From Amphiura filiformis (Eukaryota; Echinodermata; Ophiuroidea; Amphilepidida; Amphiuridae): a DNA stretch of 64,000 nucleotides. Shown piece after piece: positions 12,601 through 20,853 of the stretch. The notes beneath the pieces are model-generated. The model was not told the origin of the DNA, made no database searches, and saw only the letters and a list, made by a program, of their open reading frames with translations. Both the position numbers and the translations under genes were made by a program. Where the stretch lies: assembly GCF_039555335.1 (NCBI RefSeq), contig NC_092629.1, forward strand, positions 4,483,912 to 4,547,911, written 5' to 3'. Each line of letters starts with the position of its first letter. Positions within the stretch are counted from its first letter, which is position 1.

Positions 12601-15600
12601 GGTGTAAGTAATTGGATATATATGACTCAATTTATAATGATGTAGCTGGGCAAGAATATCTGAAAGAATCAGTAAGTGTGTGGGGTGTGTAGGGGTGGGG
12701 GTGTGTAAGTAATTGGATATATATATGACTCAATTTATAATGATGTACGTAGCTGGGCAAGGATATCTGAAAGAATCAGTAAGTGTGTGGGGGTGTGTGT
12801 AGGGGTGGGGGTGTGTAAGTAATTGGATATATATGACTCAATTTATAATGATGTAGCTGGGCAAGGATATCTGAAAGAATCAGTAAGTGTGTGGGGGTGT
12901 ATGGGGTGTGTAGGGGTGGGGTGTGTAAGTAATTGGATATATATGACTCAATTTATAATGATGTAGCTGGGCAAGAATATCTGAAAGAATCAGTAAGTGT
13001 GTGGGGTGTGTAGGGGTGGGGGTGTGTAAGTAATTGGATATATATATGACTCAATTTATAATGATGTACGTAGCTGGGCAAGGATATCTGAAAGAATCAG
13101 TAAGTGTGTGGGGGTGTATGGGGTGTGTAGGGGTGGGGGTGTGTAAGTAATTGGATATATATATGACTCAATTTATAATGATGTACGTAGCTGGGCAAGG
13201 ATATCTGAAAGAATCAGTAAGTGTGTGGGGGTGTATGGGGTGTGTAGGGGTAGGGGTGTGTAAGTAATTGGATATATATATGACTCAATTTATAATGATG
13301 TACGTAGCTGGGCAAGGATATCTGAAAGAATCAGTAAGTGTGTGGGGGTGTATGGGGTGTGGGGGTGGTGTGTAAGTAATTGGATATATATATGACTCAA
13401 TTTATAATGATGTACGTAGCTGGGCAAGGATATCTGAAAGAATCAGTAAGTGTGTGGGGTGTGTGTAGGGGTGGGGGTGTGTAAGTAATTGGATATATAT
13501 GACTCAATTTATAATGATGTAGCTGGGCAAGAATATCTGAAAGAATCAGTAAGTGTGTGGGGTGTGTAGGGGTGGGGTGTGTAAGTAATTGGATATATAT
13601 ATGACTCAATTTATAATGATGTACGTAGCTGGGCAAGGATATCTGAAAGAATCTGTAAGTGTGTGGGGTGTGTGTAGGGGTGGGGGTGTGTAAGTAATTG
13701 GATATATATGACTCAATTTATAATGATGTAGCTGGGCAAGAATATCTGAAAGAATCAGTAAGTGTGTGGGGGTGTGTAGGGGTGGGGGTGTGTAAGTAAT
13801 TGGATATATATATGACTCAATTTATAATGATGTACGTAGCTGGGCAAGGATATCTGAAAGAATCAGTAAGTGTGTGGGGGTGTATGGGGTGTGTAGGGGT
13901 GGGCTGTGTAAGTAATAGGATATATATGACTCAATTTATAATGATGTACGTAGCTGGGCAAGGATATCTGAAAGAATCAGTAAGTGCGTGGGGGTGTATG
14001 GGGTGTGTAGGGGTGGGCTGTGTAAGTAATAGGATATATATGACTCAATTTATAATGATGTAGCTGGGCAAGAATATCTGAAAGAATCAGTAAGTGTGTG
14101 GGGTGTGTAGGGGTGGGGTGTGTAAGTAATTGGATATATATATGACTCAATTTATAATGATGTACGTAGCTGGGCAAGGATATCTGAAAGAATCAGTAAG
14201 TGTGTGGGGGTGTATGGGGGTGTGTAGGGTGGGGTGTGTAAGTAATTGGATATATATGACTCAATTTATAATGATGTAGCTGGGCAAGGATATCTGAAAG
14301 AATCAGTAAGTGCGTGGGGGTGTATGGGGTGTGTAGGGGTGGGCTGTGTAAGTAATAGGATATATATGACTCAATTTATAATGATGTAGCTGGGCAAGGA
14401 TATCTGAAAGAATCAGTAAGTGTGTGGGGGTGTATGGGGTGTGTAGGGGTGGGGTGTGTAAGTAATTGGATATATATGACTCAATTTATAATGATGTAGC
14501 TGGGCAAGGATATCTGAAAGAATCAGTAAGTGCGTGGGGTGTATGGGGTGTGTAGGGGTAGGGGTGTGTAAGTAATTGGATATATATGACTCAATTTATA
14601 ATGATGTAGCTGGGCAAGAATATCTGAGAGAATCTGTAAGTTAATTTTGTAGGGGGTTGGTGTGTAGGGGTAGGGGTGTGTGTGATAGGATAGGACTCAA
14701 TTTATAATGATATAGCTGGGCAAGAATATAGTGTGTGTGTATGGGGGAGGGTAATTTGGAAATTCACCCTGCCTTGGTGGCTCCAGTACATCCCTGAATC
14801 CCACTGTGAAGGGACCAAGGCGGGCCCTTGGGGTCACACTTTACTTGCACCACATTTTTGAGGCCTCTCAGGGCAGAATTACCACAGAGCCCAGTTGGCA
14901 CATGTCACGATCTATGGAGGGGCAACATTTTGAGAGAAAGATAATAATAATAAAAAAATAGTCGGAATATCATTACATACAGTCAACCCCCTTTAAAATT
15001 AACCATAAAATTTCAAAAAAAACAAAATTATTTGATATCAGAAGGACATTCCTTGTATTCAGAATGCAATTTGATGTGTCTGATGTGCTCGCAGGCCTCG
15101 CAGTAAAAATACTGTGCAAAGGTGGGTGACCAACCCCTTGAACGTTTCCAAACACCAGTGGGCACTCCAAATGAAACTTTACATTTTTCCTTAGCTTAAT
15201 CTTTTGCTCCATAGTATAATCATGCTTAACCTTGTATTATTATTTTTTCAGGATTTAGAAAACTACATTCTTGAGTTAATCCCAACATTACCTCAACTAG
15301 ATGGCTTGGAGAAGTCTTTCTACTCCTTCTATGTCTGCACCGCCGTCAGGAAATTCTTCTTCTTCTTAGATCCAATGAGAACAGGTAAGCAGCACACTGA
15401 TCTGTATCAGTGCCCTGTATAGTAAACTCAACCCAGAAAGTATCGAAACGATTATAGATGGTCAGATATATCAGGAACTGAAATATATAGCAAAAACGTA
15501 TTTAATGTATATAAAGCGCAGCTTTCTCCTGCGCATTTTGATACCTCTTTTGTTGCTCTACGATATCATTTGGCCGAGTTATGGACGCTTGAGTGGCTTC

Positions 15601-18600
15601 AAGTCGGATTTTGAAAGTTGCACTTAGCTCCTATTCAAGCCAAATGCGTTGTTCAGAGCATGCGACGACGAATCCAGGCAGTGATAGACAGTGATGGTGG
15701 GCACATCAAGTATTGAGATGTCAGCAGAAAGAGTTCATGAGATAAGTCAGAGATAAGTAAAGGGTAGCAAGTATTGAAGTTGAAAGTCGAAGGAGTAAAA
15801 TAAAGTAAAGTTCATGGTTAAGTAGACAGAGCACATCTGTGTCCTTGATTTTGTGTGCGTGTGTGTGCGTACACGACGAACGCATTTGGCTTGAATAGGA
15901 GCTAAGTGCAACTTTCAAAATCTGACTTGAAGCCACTCAAACGCCCATAACTCGACCAAATGATATCGTAGAGCAACGAAAGAGGTACCAAAATGCGGAG
16001 GAGAAAGCGGCGCTTTATATACATTAAATAAGTTTTTGCTATATATTTCAGTTCCCAATATATCTGACCATCTATAATCGTTTCGATACTTTCTGGGTTG
16101 AGTTTAGTAGTAGAAGTCTGGTCAGTATTTGTTAACTTCTACATTACCCCTGCCTTAAATAAAATGTCATTTTCACTTCACAAATTGATGGCTTTGTGGA
16201 GTCTTCCTATTTCTTCTACCACCATCAGGAAATTCTTCTTCTTAGGTCCAATGAGAACAGGTAGGTCTTGAGCAGCGCACTGAAATTTGCCTTTTTCTTT
16301 GATCCAATTCTTGAGCTGGTGTTTATTATTAGTGTAAAAAGGCATTATTGTAAGATAAATTTCTTTTGAACAAAACCAAATATTTTATTCACTATTGACG
16401 GTTTTACATATCATGGTCCATATGCCTCATCATAATGATGTTGGTTGATCCATACTTCCGGTATGACGTATCCCAACTGTAGAAGGTCAGAGGGTACAGT
16501 CAGGCAGGGGAGTAGCGAGCTTTTTTGGTCAGGAGGGGCAAAATAAATTTACAGTTGCATCATTATTTTACACTATTTTGGCCCATGTTTGGGCTGAATT
16601 TTGGTAGAAAAGGGGCTCCATGTCCCTTTTCTTTTCCTTTGCCCTCCTGATTTTTTCTTTCATTTGTTGTCAGGGGCACTCTGCTCCTCCCCGACATGAT
16701 CTGATATATGTGACATGATCTGATCCAAACAGACAAAAGTTGGCAATAATGAAATTAATATACAAGCAAAAAATCAAGAGCATAAGAAAACTGACATTTA
16801 AAAAGATCTTGGCAACCCAAGTTATGGAATTGGGCATGTAACAATAGTATAAGCGTACTTGCTAAATTTTCAAAATTGCAGGCATTGGGCTGAATAATGG
16901 GCTATTCCAGTTGGAATCCATAACCCCCTATGGAAGACACAACAGCACTTTAATCTCATACACAGGGGGTGTGGATTTGAAATGGACCCACCCATTCAGG
17001 TAACTAAAGTCAATAGTGGTCAATTAAATAATAATGCCCAGATTACTAAATAGATTCATAAGGGTTTGTAGAAATGTTTGTTTGTTTGTAGATATGTTTG
17101 AACAAAACCAAAAAAGTTTTTATCTTTTTAATCATTTTCAGGAAAAATAAAAATCCAGGACATCTTGGCATGTAGTTTTCTTGATGATCTTCTGGAGTTA
17201 CGAGACGAGGAGCTTCCCAAGGATGCCCAGGAATCCAACTGGTTCTCAGCACCATCAGCTCTTAGGGTGTATGGTCAGTATTCATTATCATTTTAATTTG
17301 ATTGCGCTTTACGAGACAGAACCTCAAGGGTATATCCAAGTACATTAGCCACTCTCCTACACTAGCTTCACAGTACATAGATGTGCACCAGTTGGTAGCA
17401 CCCTGTAAAGCTCTCTGTCAAAAGTTATGTTTTGGCCTGGTTGTAGTACTATGACTACCCTACAAAGTTAACAGTCTTCCTTTGTTCTGAAGTCATCTAC
17501 TTATTCCTCTGACTTTCTGATAACTAAGCGGAGTAATATTTTGACTTTGTTGAATTCATCATGTCATCTGGGAAAATTTACAACTGCCAATGGCTAATAC
17601 ATATACTGGTTACTACAATGTTGCAATATTGATTATTTCTTTAAGAGAAGAATGACAATCTCTTGCCCGTAGTGAGCGTACATAGCGTAAACACGGAACT
17701 GAGGTTCTGTGTGGCTGATTTAATCATAACAACAGACCAGTGTCAAAGCACAGAGCGGCAATCATGAAGGGAGCACAAAAGCCTGGTGCTCATTAACAGG
17801 GAGTATACATTGATCAGATCAAAAGAGTGCTGTACTTCTCTGGAAGCTATTGTAGGGGTATCCTTGAATATGACTATGATCATGGACATCATATCAGGAA
17901 TCTGGACAAGCTAGCTGGTGGAATGGCGGCTATATGCAAATTAGGAGATTGTTGTTTATGGCTGTGATGTCATTTTTGGCAAAATATTTTGTGACGAAAA
18001 ATGACAAACATTTTCACTTCTATTTCCATTACTGTTACATTGTGAAAAACCAAATAGCTGTATATAGTGTTAGTCGGTCCAATATGTTAAGAAATATCCA
18101 AACTGATGACACCATGTTGACACTGGCTTTTAAATCCTGAATCAACTAAAACAGCCCATTAGGACAGTCAGGTTTGACACCCTACTCTTTACAAAACTGA
18201 CTGTGATATTATTATATAGGTATGGCTCACTTTACACTGGACCAATGGGATAATGTTACCTCTGAAGGACTGAGTACTTTCATGGTTCATTAACTCAACC
18301 ATGAGGAGAGCGGAAGTCTGAATTTTAATCTAAAGATGTTGGTGAATAAATTCAGACTTTTTTCCAAGCCCGTGCCCCCAGCAAGTATCCACCACCAGAA
18401 ATGAAGTGATGCTATACTTGCAGATACAATTCAAGGCCATACCATGTATTCTGTAATAAATGCCCCTGGACGTGAAATTTTTTCAAAAGGGGGCATTTAT
18501 TAGAGGTCATTTTTACAACAATAATTCCGGAAAAATTGTCAGGTAAGCTTATAAATTACACGAAATGACAAACTATATGAACTTAGTATCAGTGAGTTCC

Positions 18601-20853
18601 GGTTCACTTCTGGATTTACGGTGTAATTTATGCCACCACCAACATCATTGCCGATCATGTGTGCACCGTGGTAAGCTTAATTTCACAAGATTCCATGGAA
18701 ATGTTTTGTTTTAGGGAGAGTTTGGGGCATTTATTTAATTCAATTTTTCAAAAAGCCTGGAGGCAGCATTTATTAGAGGGGCATTTATTAAAGGATATAT
18801 ACAGTATTTCCAAAAATTACAATTCATAATCTCTCTTTCTGCTGTTTTAGGTCAGTATCTTAATCTGGACAAAGATCACAATGGCATGCTGAGCAAAGGT
18901 GAATTGGCAAGGTATGGGACAGGAACACTAACAGATGTCTTCTTGGACAGGGTCTTCCAGGAATGCCTGACTTATGATGGAGAAATGGTGAGTCTGTCTG
19001 TCTGTTTGTTGGGGTGCCTATATGTCTGTCTATGTTTCAAGTTATTTAGGTATGGGAGAACAAATAGGTTGGTATCTAGTGAGGCGGCTCTGCTTTGGGT
19101 CTGCTACCCTTTTTTTATTCTGGCTGTGCTGGATTCCATGTTTGCTGCAACCTAGGTGGTCAATGTATTTTGAAGGCTGCAGCAGCCAGAATGGAGCCAT
19201 TTTGGTCACACCATGTGTAATTTTAAACAAACAAATATTAAAGATTTACATATTATAGCTTTATGTACAGGTAATTCGGAGGTAATTCGCTTTGGACCTG
19301 ATATCTTTGCTCTGAGCACATGTCTGCTTTTGTGTTCGGGGTGCAACATTTATATACATATCATAGTGCATGAGTGCTGGTCACTGGGTTATTATTTTGT
19401 TCATTATTTTGTTTGTGTTATGAAAAGATATAAATATCATTTGAACAAAAAAATGATTTACAAGTCTCAACTCCAGGGTGTTCATGCTCTTTCTTGATTG
19501 TTTTACCAGGATTACAAGACCTACTTAGACTTTGTACTTGCCATGGAGAACAGAAAGGAACCTCAGGCGTTGCAGTACTTCTTTCGTCTGTTAGACGTAC
19601 AGAGCAGATCTTACCTAAATGTGTTTGCTCTCAACTACTTCTTTAGGGTAAGAAAGAATACTCATTCCTACAATAGAAGGCATTATCATGCCCATATAAG
19701 GCATTATTATGCACATATGGCATCATCATGCCCATATAAGGTAATCCAATGGAGATTAAGCTGATTAAGGTCATGTCTTCCATATAGGATGTATATATTG
19801 TAGCTGGAATAGCCCAATATGTAGAAATAAGACGGCCCACCTTAAAGAAAATAATAGTGCAACCTGTCTTTGACATAATATTTTTTTGTATATAATTTTT
19901 CAGGCTATTCAAGAACAAATGAAGCAGCATGGTCAGGAGCCGGTATCATTTGCTGATGTGAAAGATGAGATCTTTGATATGGTGAAACCTGCTGACCCGC
20001 TCAAAATAACCCTGCAAGATCTTATTAATAGGTATGTAATATGTTATGAATATCCATTGGCTTATGAATATTTGTGGTGAATATGTTTACTTATGAATTT
20101 GCTGATGTGAAAGATGAGATCTTTGACATGATGAAACTTTCTTGTGCGATATACATGAGTATATGTTATGAAATCTTAATTTGTCTTACACTTATATTCT
20201 GCATGTTCTTTATTCATTCTTTTTTTTTTCTGCTTAGTTCTACATGAATGTATGAAAAAGGGTGGGGATGTTTGTATGTATGTGATTGTATTTTATTAGA
20301 TGAATTAGGAAACTTAGGCTAAGGTTAAGGGGGTGTTTGTTCAGGCCTATTTGGCCTTCTGAGCATCTCCTCATTCAAATGTGTATGTTTTACTGTTATT
20401 GTATTGTTGTATTTTTGAATGAAATAAAAATTGATTGAATCACCCAGTACCATGTCAGCAAGGGGAGGGGGTAAGAGTGAAATATAACGGGCAGCTAGCA
20501 TTGTTCCACAGACCAGGTGACACTTTTTATCTCAAAGGACATACCACTGCCAATACAGGTGTCATCAAACAAAGGACATAACTCAACAGTTGAACGTCTT
20601 GAAACTCCAAACTTGCACCTTGAAGATGAAATGGATCAATCCCAAATGCAAATTCCCCATTTGTATTATATGTTCTTAGTGGAGTATTACTGACTGACTA
20701 CCATCATTTCATTTTCTTTTCAGTAACCATGGTGAAACCATTGTCAGTATCTTAATAGATTTGAATGGGTTCTGGACTTATGAGAACAGAGAAGTGTTGA
20801 TGGCTGAAAATAACAGCTCATCTGGAGATGGCCAGGATGACCAGGACATGTGA
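604..20853 (+). CDS. PPP2R3C: PPP2R3C, protein phosphatase 2A regulatory subunit B'' gamma (whole gene, 12 coding exons)
   Basis: Joining the 12 exons listed separately gives 1365 nt, or 454 codons plus stop, against about 453 residues in vertebrates; every junction is GT-AG and phase-compatible. The product is near-identical to the vertebrate protein over most of its length, for example LPSEDEVLLQKLREESR, GRISIMQFFNYVMRKVWLH and ILIDLNGFWTYENRE. A canonical 12-residue EF-hand loop, DKDHNGMLSKGE, lies at about residues 284-295, and a weaker EF-like stretch (DPYGRISIMQFF) at about 152. Family knowledge: it is a calcium-responsive B'' regulatory subunit that recruits PP2A (and PP5) in cytoplasm and nucleus, with reported roles in cell-cycle, lymphocyte and gonad biology. 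The N-terminal ~45 residues are divergent and Lys/Glu-rich, as in orthologues. The gene spans 20 kb because its introns are full of repeats. Five exons have decayed local copies downstream (see findings). The convergent neighbour is GPX. Confidence 0.97.
3146..3179. repeat. Perfect hairpin, 15-bp arms
   Basis: CTGGACACATCACAC, a 4-base loop TACC, then the exact reverse complement. It lies in PPP2R3C intron 1. No flanking target duplication was noticed and the function is unknown. Confidence 0.8.
4497..4808. mobile_element. TTAA-flanked MITE, copy 1
   Basis: Flanked by TTAA on both sides (4493-4496, 4809-4812). The 16-bp terminal inverted repeats AGGGGCATTTCGTGAT / ATCACGAAATACTCCT match at 14 of 16 positions. 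A second copy is at 33535-33872. TTAA duplication is typical of piggyBac-type transposition, but the termini do not prove that family. Confidence 0.85.
5219..5636. mobile_element. Foldback MITE with CCAGCAAACAC termini
   Basis: Begins CCCAGCAAACACAAAA and ends AAAACGTTTTGTGTTTGCC, an inverted pair. Fragments with the same terminus occur at about 27072 and 29032. The long open frame across it (5185-5703) follows from its AT-rich repeats and is not a gene. Confidence 0.65.
6496..6779. mobile_element. hAT-like non-autonomous element, family 1 copy 1
   Basis: Terminal inverted repeats CAGGGCTGTCAACT / AGTTGACAGCCCTG, and a perfect 8-bp target duplication TTCACTGC at 6488-6495 and 6780-6787. The interior has short repeats of GCGTGAGA and no ORF of interest. 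The same family is inverted at 45714-45990. An 8-bp duplication with CAGGG termini is the hAT superfamily pattern. Confidence 0.92.
6919..7049 (+). CDS. PPP2R3C: PPP2R3C exon 2
   Basis: Residues 17-60, including EEMETFTKLYTEMKG and IPRFYYK. The acceptor is tcctgcag and the donor gtaaga; the exon ends in phase 0. The first exon bases happen to read GTAAG, so the acceptor resembles a donor. Partial copies of this exon lie at 7144-7185, 7279-7396 and 8402-8496. Confidence 0.96.
7279..7396 (+). pseudogene. Decayed copy of PPP2R3C exon 2
   Basis: AAGCTTTATACAGAAATGAA through TTCTACTACAAAGTAAGG matches exon 2 codons for KLYTEMKG ... RFYYK and the native donor. Small insertions (AATAATAAAGG; an inserted CATG) disrupt the frame. 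Shorter copies flank it. It has no acceptor like the one before exon 2. Confidence 0.88.
7473..8257. mobile_element. hAT-like non-autonomous element, family 2
   Basis: Terminal inverted repeats TAGGCCTGTTATTGA / TCGATAACAGGCCTA, and a perfect 8-bp target duplication CCTAAAAC (7465-7472, 8258-8265), itself part of the telomere-like tract. Subterminal TATCG/GTCGGAAA motifs recur at both ends. Two open frames inside (7643-7843, 7905-8249) show no transposase motif. Confidence 0.87.
8782..8932. mobile_element. GGGCTATTCC-family palindromic MITE, partial copy
   Basis: CCAGTTGAAAT ... CACAGGGAGTGTGAATTTC ... GGATTTCAACTGGAAT, the common palindromic family of this window; the outermost bases have been lost. 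Lies just upstream of exon 3. Confidence 0.75.
8953..9002 (+). CDS. PPP2R3C: PPP2R3C exon 3
   Basis: Codes for LPSEDEVLLQKLREES plus two bases of Arg77. The acceptor is ttccctag and the donor gtaggt. Nearly identical to the vertebrate LPAEDEVLLQKLREESR. Confidence 0.97.
9019..9464. mobile_element. AGATATCTTACACTTCCC-family foldback element, copy 1
   Basis: Starts AGATATCTTGTACACTTCCC and ends near GGGTAGGATAAGATATCTTT. Related copies are at 24935-25222, 61036-61232 and 61346-61635. This copy carries an extra GC-rich insert with a perfect 31-bp hairpin at 9260-9290 (arms CCTGCCGCTTGCCGC). Confidence 0.75.
9968..10180 (+). repeat. Tandem duplication, two ~106-bp units
   Basis: The sequence beginning TAATTTGATGATTTTA and ending TGTTTAGGCTCACTT occurs twice back to back with nearly no differences, in PPP2R3C intron 3. 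A poly-G run lies shortly upstream (~9893-9904). Confidence 0.85.
10428..10724. mobile_element. GGGCTRTTCC-family MITE, divergent longer member
   Basis: Starts GGGCTGTTCCATTTAAAATG and ends AAATGGAATAGCCC, flanked by ATT and AAT. The interior repeats CTTCCACAGGGG in both orientations. Fragments of this variant are at about 24410-24527 and 60695-60745. Confidence 0.65.
10819..10873 (+). CDS. PPP2R3C: PPP2R3C exon 4
   Basis: Codes for AVFLQRRSRELLDNEELQ, with one base completing Arg77. The acceptor is tgtttcag and the donor gtaaat. The exon ends in phase 0. Confidence 0.97.
11516..11628 (+). CDS. PPP2R3C: PPP2R3C exon 5
   Basis: Residues 96-133, beginning NLWFLLDKHHTPPMVGEDQM and ending GAKCK, with the last codon split AA|G. 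The acceptor is gatttcag and the donor gtaagt. Confidence 0.97.
11648..11820. mobile_element. GGGCTATTCC-family MITE
   Basis: TTATTCCAGTTGAAATTCC ... CACAGGGGGTGTAGG ... CACTCCCTGTGTGGAAGA ... TCTTCCATATAG; a decayed right end. It begins 20 bp after the exon 5 donor. Confidence 0.7.
12318..12486 (+). CDS. PPP2R3C: PPP2R3C exon 6
   Basis: Residues 133-189, containing the EF-like stretch DPYGRISIMQFFNYVMRKVW and ending GLSLYDVAGQGYLKES in phase 0 at donor gtaagt. The last ~50 bases and this donor are the ancestor of the minisatellite that starts directly downstream. Confidence 0.97.
12520..14745 (+). repeat. Exon-6-derived minisatellite (~20 units of 100-118 bp)
   Basis: Each unit contains a copy of the exon 6 tail (GATGTAGCTGGGCAAGG ... 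AAAGAATCA), its donor GTAAGT, then a G-rich tract and an AT spacer with TGGATATATATGACTC. I count about 20 units with GAATCAGTAAGT or GAATCTGTAAGT between 12570 and 14640, and a decayed one near 14725. The first unit (12530-12600) is closest to the true exon, keeping CTCAGTTTATATGATG. Later units share CTCAATTTATAATGATG, so they were amplified from an already mutated copy. The array lies wholly in intron 6. Confidence 0.95.
15252..15384 (+). CDS. PPP2R3C: PPP2R3C exon 7
   Basis: Residues 190-234: DLENYILELIPTLPQLDGLE then KSFYSFYVCTAVRKFFFFLD and PMRTG, identical or nearly so to vertebrates. The acceptor is tttttcag and the donor gtaagc; the exon ends with one base of Gly234. Confidence 0.97.
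15424..16105. mobile_element. Foldback element with ~230-bp inverted arms
   Basis: Starts AAACTCAACCCAGAAAGTAT and ends with its reverse complement. The arms pair, imperfectly, over roughly 230 bases on each side of a ~150-bp centre. AGT flanks both ends (15421-15423, 16106-16108), suggesting a 3-bp duplication. No coding capacity. Lies in intron 7, 39 bp after the exon 7 donor. Confidence 0.8.
16187..16283 (+). pseudogene. Decayed copy of PPP2R3C exon 7 3' half
   Basis: GATGGCTTTGTGGAGTCTTC ... CAGGAAATTCTTCTTCTTAG ... CCAATGAGAACAG|GTAGGT followed by GAGCAGCGCACTGA parallels the end of exon 7 and its first intron bases (GTAAGCAGCACACTGA). It is shorter than the exon by about a dozen bases and frame-broken. 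Confidence 0.9.
16905..17000. mobile_element. GGGCTATTCC-family MITE, left half
   Basis: GGGCTATTCCAGTTGGAATCC ... CACAGGGGGTGTGGATTTG; the element stops at the palindrome centre. Confidence 0.7.
17142..17273 (+). CDS. PPP2R3C: PPP2R3C exon 8
   Basis: Residues 234-278: KIKIQDILACSFLDDLLELR, then DEELPKDAQESNWFSAPSAL and RVYG. The acceptor is cattttcag and the donor gtcagt. The Gly codon is split G|GT into exon 9. Confidence 0.97.
18851..18987 (+). CDS. PPP2R3C: PPP2R3C exon 9 (EF-hand exon)
   Basis: Residues 278-323, containing the canonical calcium-binding loop DKDHNGMLSKGE (284-295) and ending FLDRVFQECLTYDGEM. The acceptor is ctgttttag and the donor gtgagt. Ends in phase 0. Confidence 0.97.
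19510..19647 (+). CDS. PPP2R3C: PPP2R3C exon 10
   Basis: Residues 324-369: DYKTYLDFVLAMENRKEPQA, then LQYFFRLLDVQSRSYLNVFA and LNYFFR. The acceptor is ttttaccag and the donor gtaaga. In phase 0 at both ends. Confidence 0.97.
19743..19816. mobile_element. GGGCTATTCC-family MITE, right half
   Basis: TTAAGGTCATGTCTTCCATA ... AGCTGGAATAGCCC followed by AAT, a truncated copy in intron 10 of PPP2R3C. Confidence 0.65.
19904..20031 (+). CDS. PPP2R3C: PPP2R3C exon 11
   Basis: Residues 370-412: AIQEQMKQHGQEPVSFADVK, then DEIFDMVKPADPLKITLQDL and IN. The acceptor is tttttcag and the donor gtatgt. A 42-bp copy of its centre lies 67 bp downstream of the exon, at 20098-20139. Confidence 0.97.
20098..20139 (+). 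pseudogene. Short copy of PPP2R3C exon 11 centre
   Basis: TTTGCTGATGTGAAAGATGA and GATCTTTGACATGATGAAAC match the exon 11 segment for FADVKDEIFDMVK with two substitutions. TATGTTATGAA-like motifs flank both the exon donor side and the copy. Confidence 0.9.
20724..20853 (+). CDS. PPP2R3C: PPP2R3C exon 12 (terminal coding exon)
   Basis: Residues 412-454: NHGETIVSILIDLNGFWTYE, then NREVLMAENNSSSGDGQDDQ and DM, stop TGA at 20851. The acceptor is tcttttcag. The acidic, Ser-rich tail is like orthologues. The sequence around the stop codon recurs as tandem copies at 22222-22915. Confidence 0.96.

Noticed and set aside
13397-14177. Minus-strand frames with YKLSHIYIQLLTHPTPTHPTHL repeats
   Set aside because: Antisense reading of the exon-6-derived minisatellite; the sense strand shows the origin.
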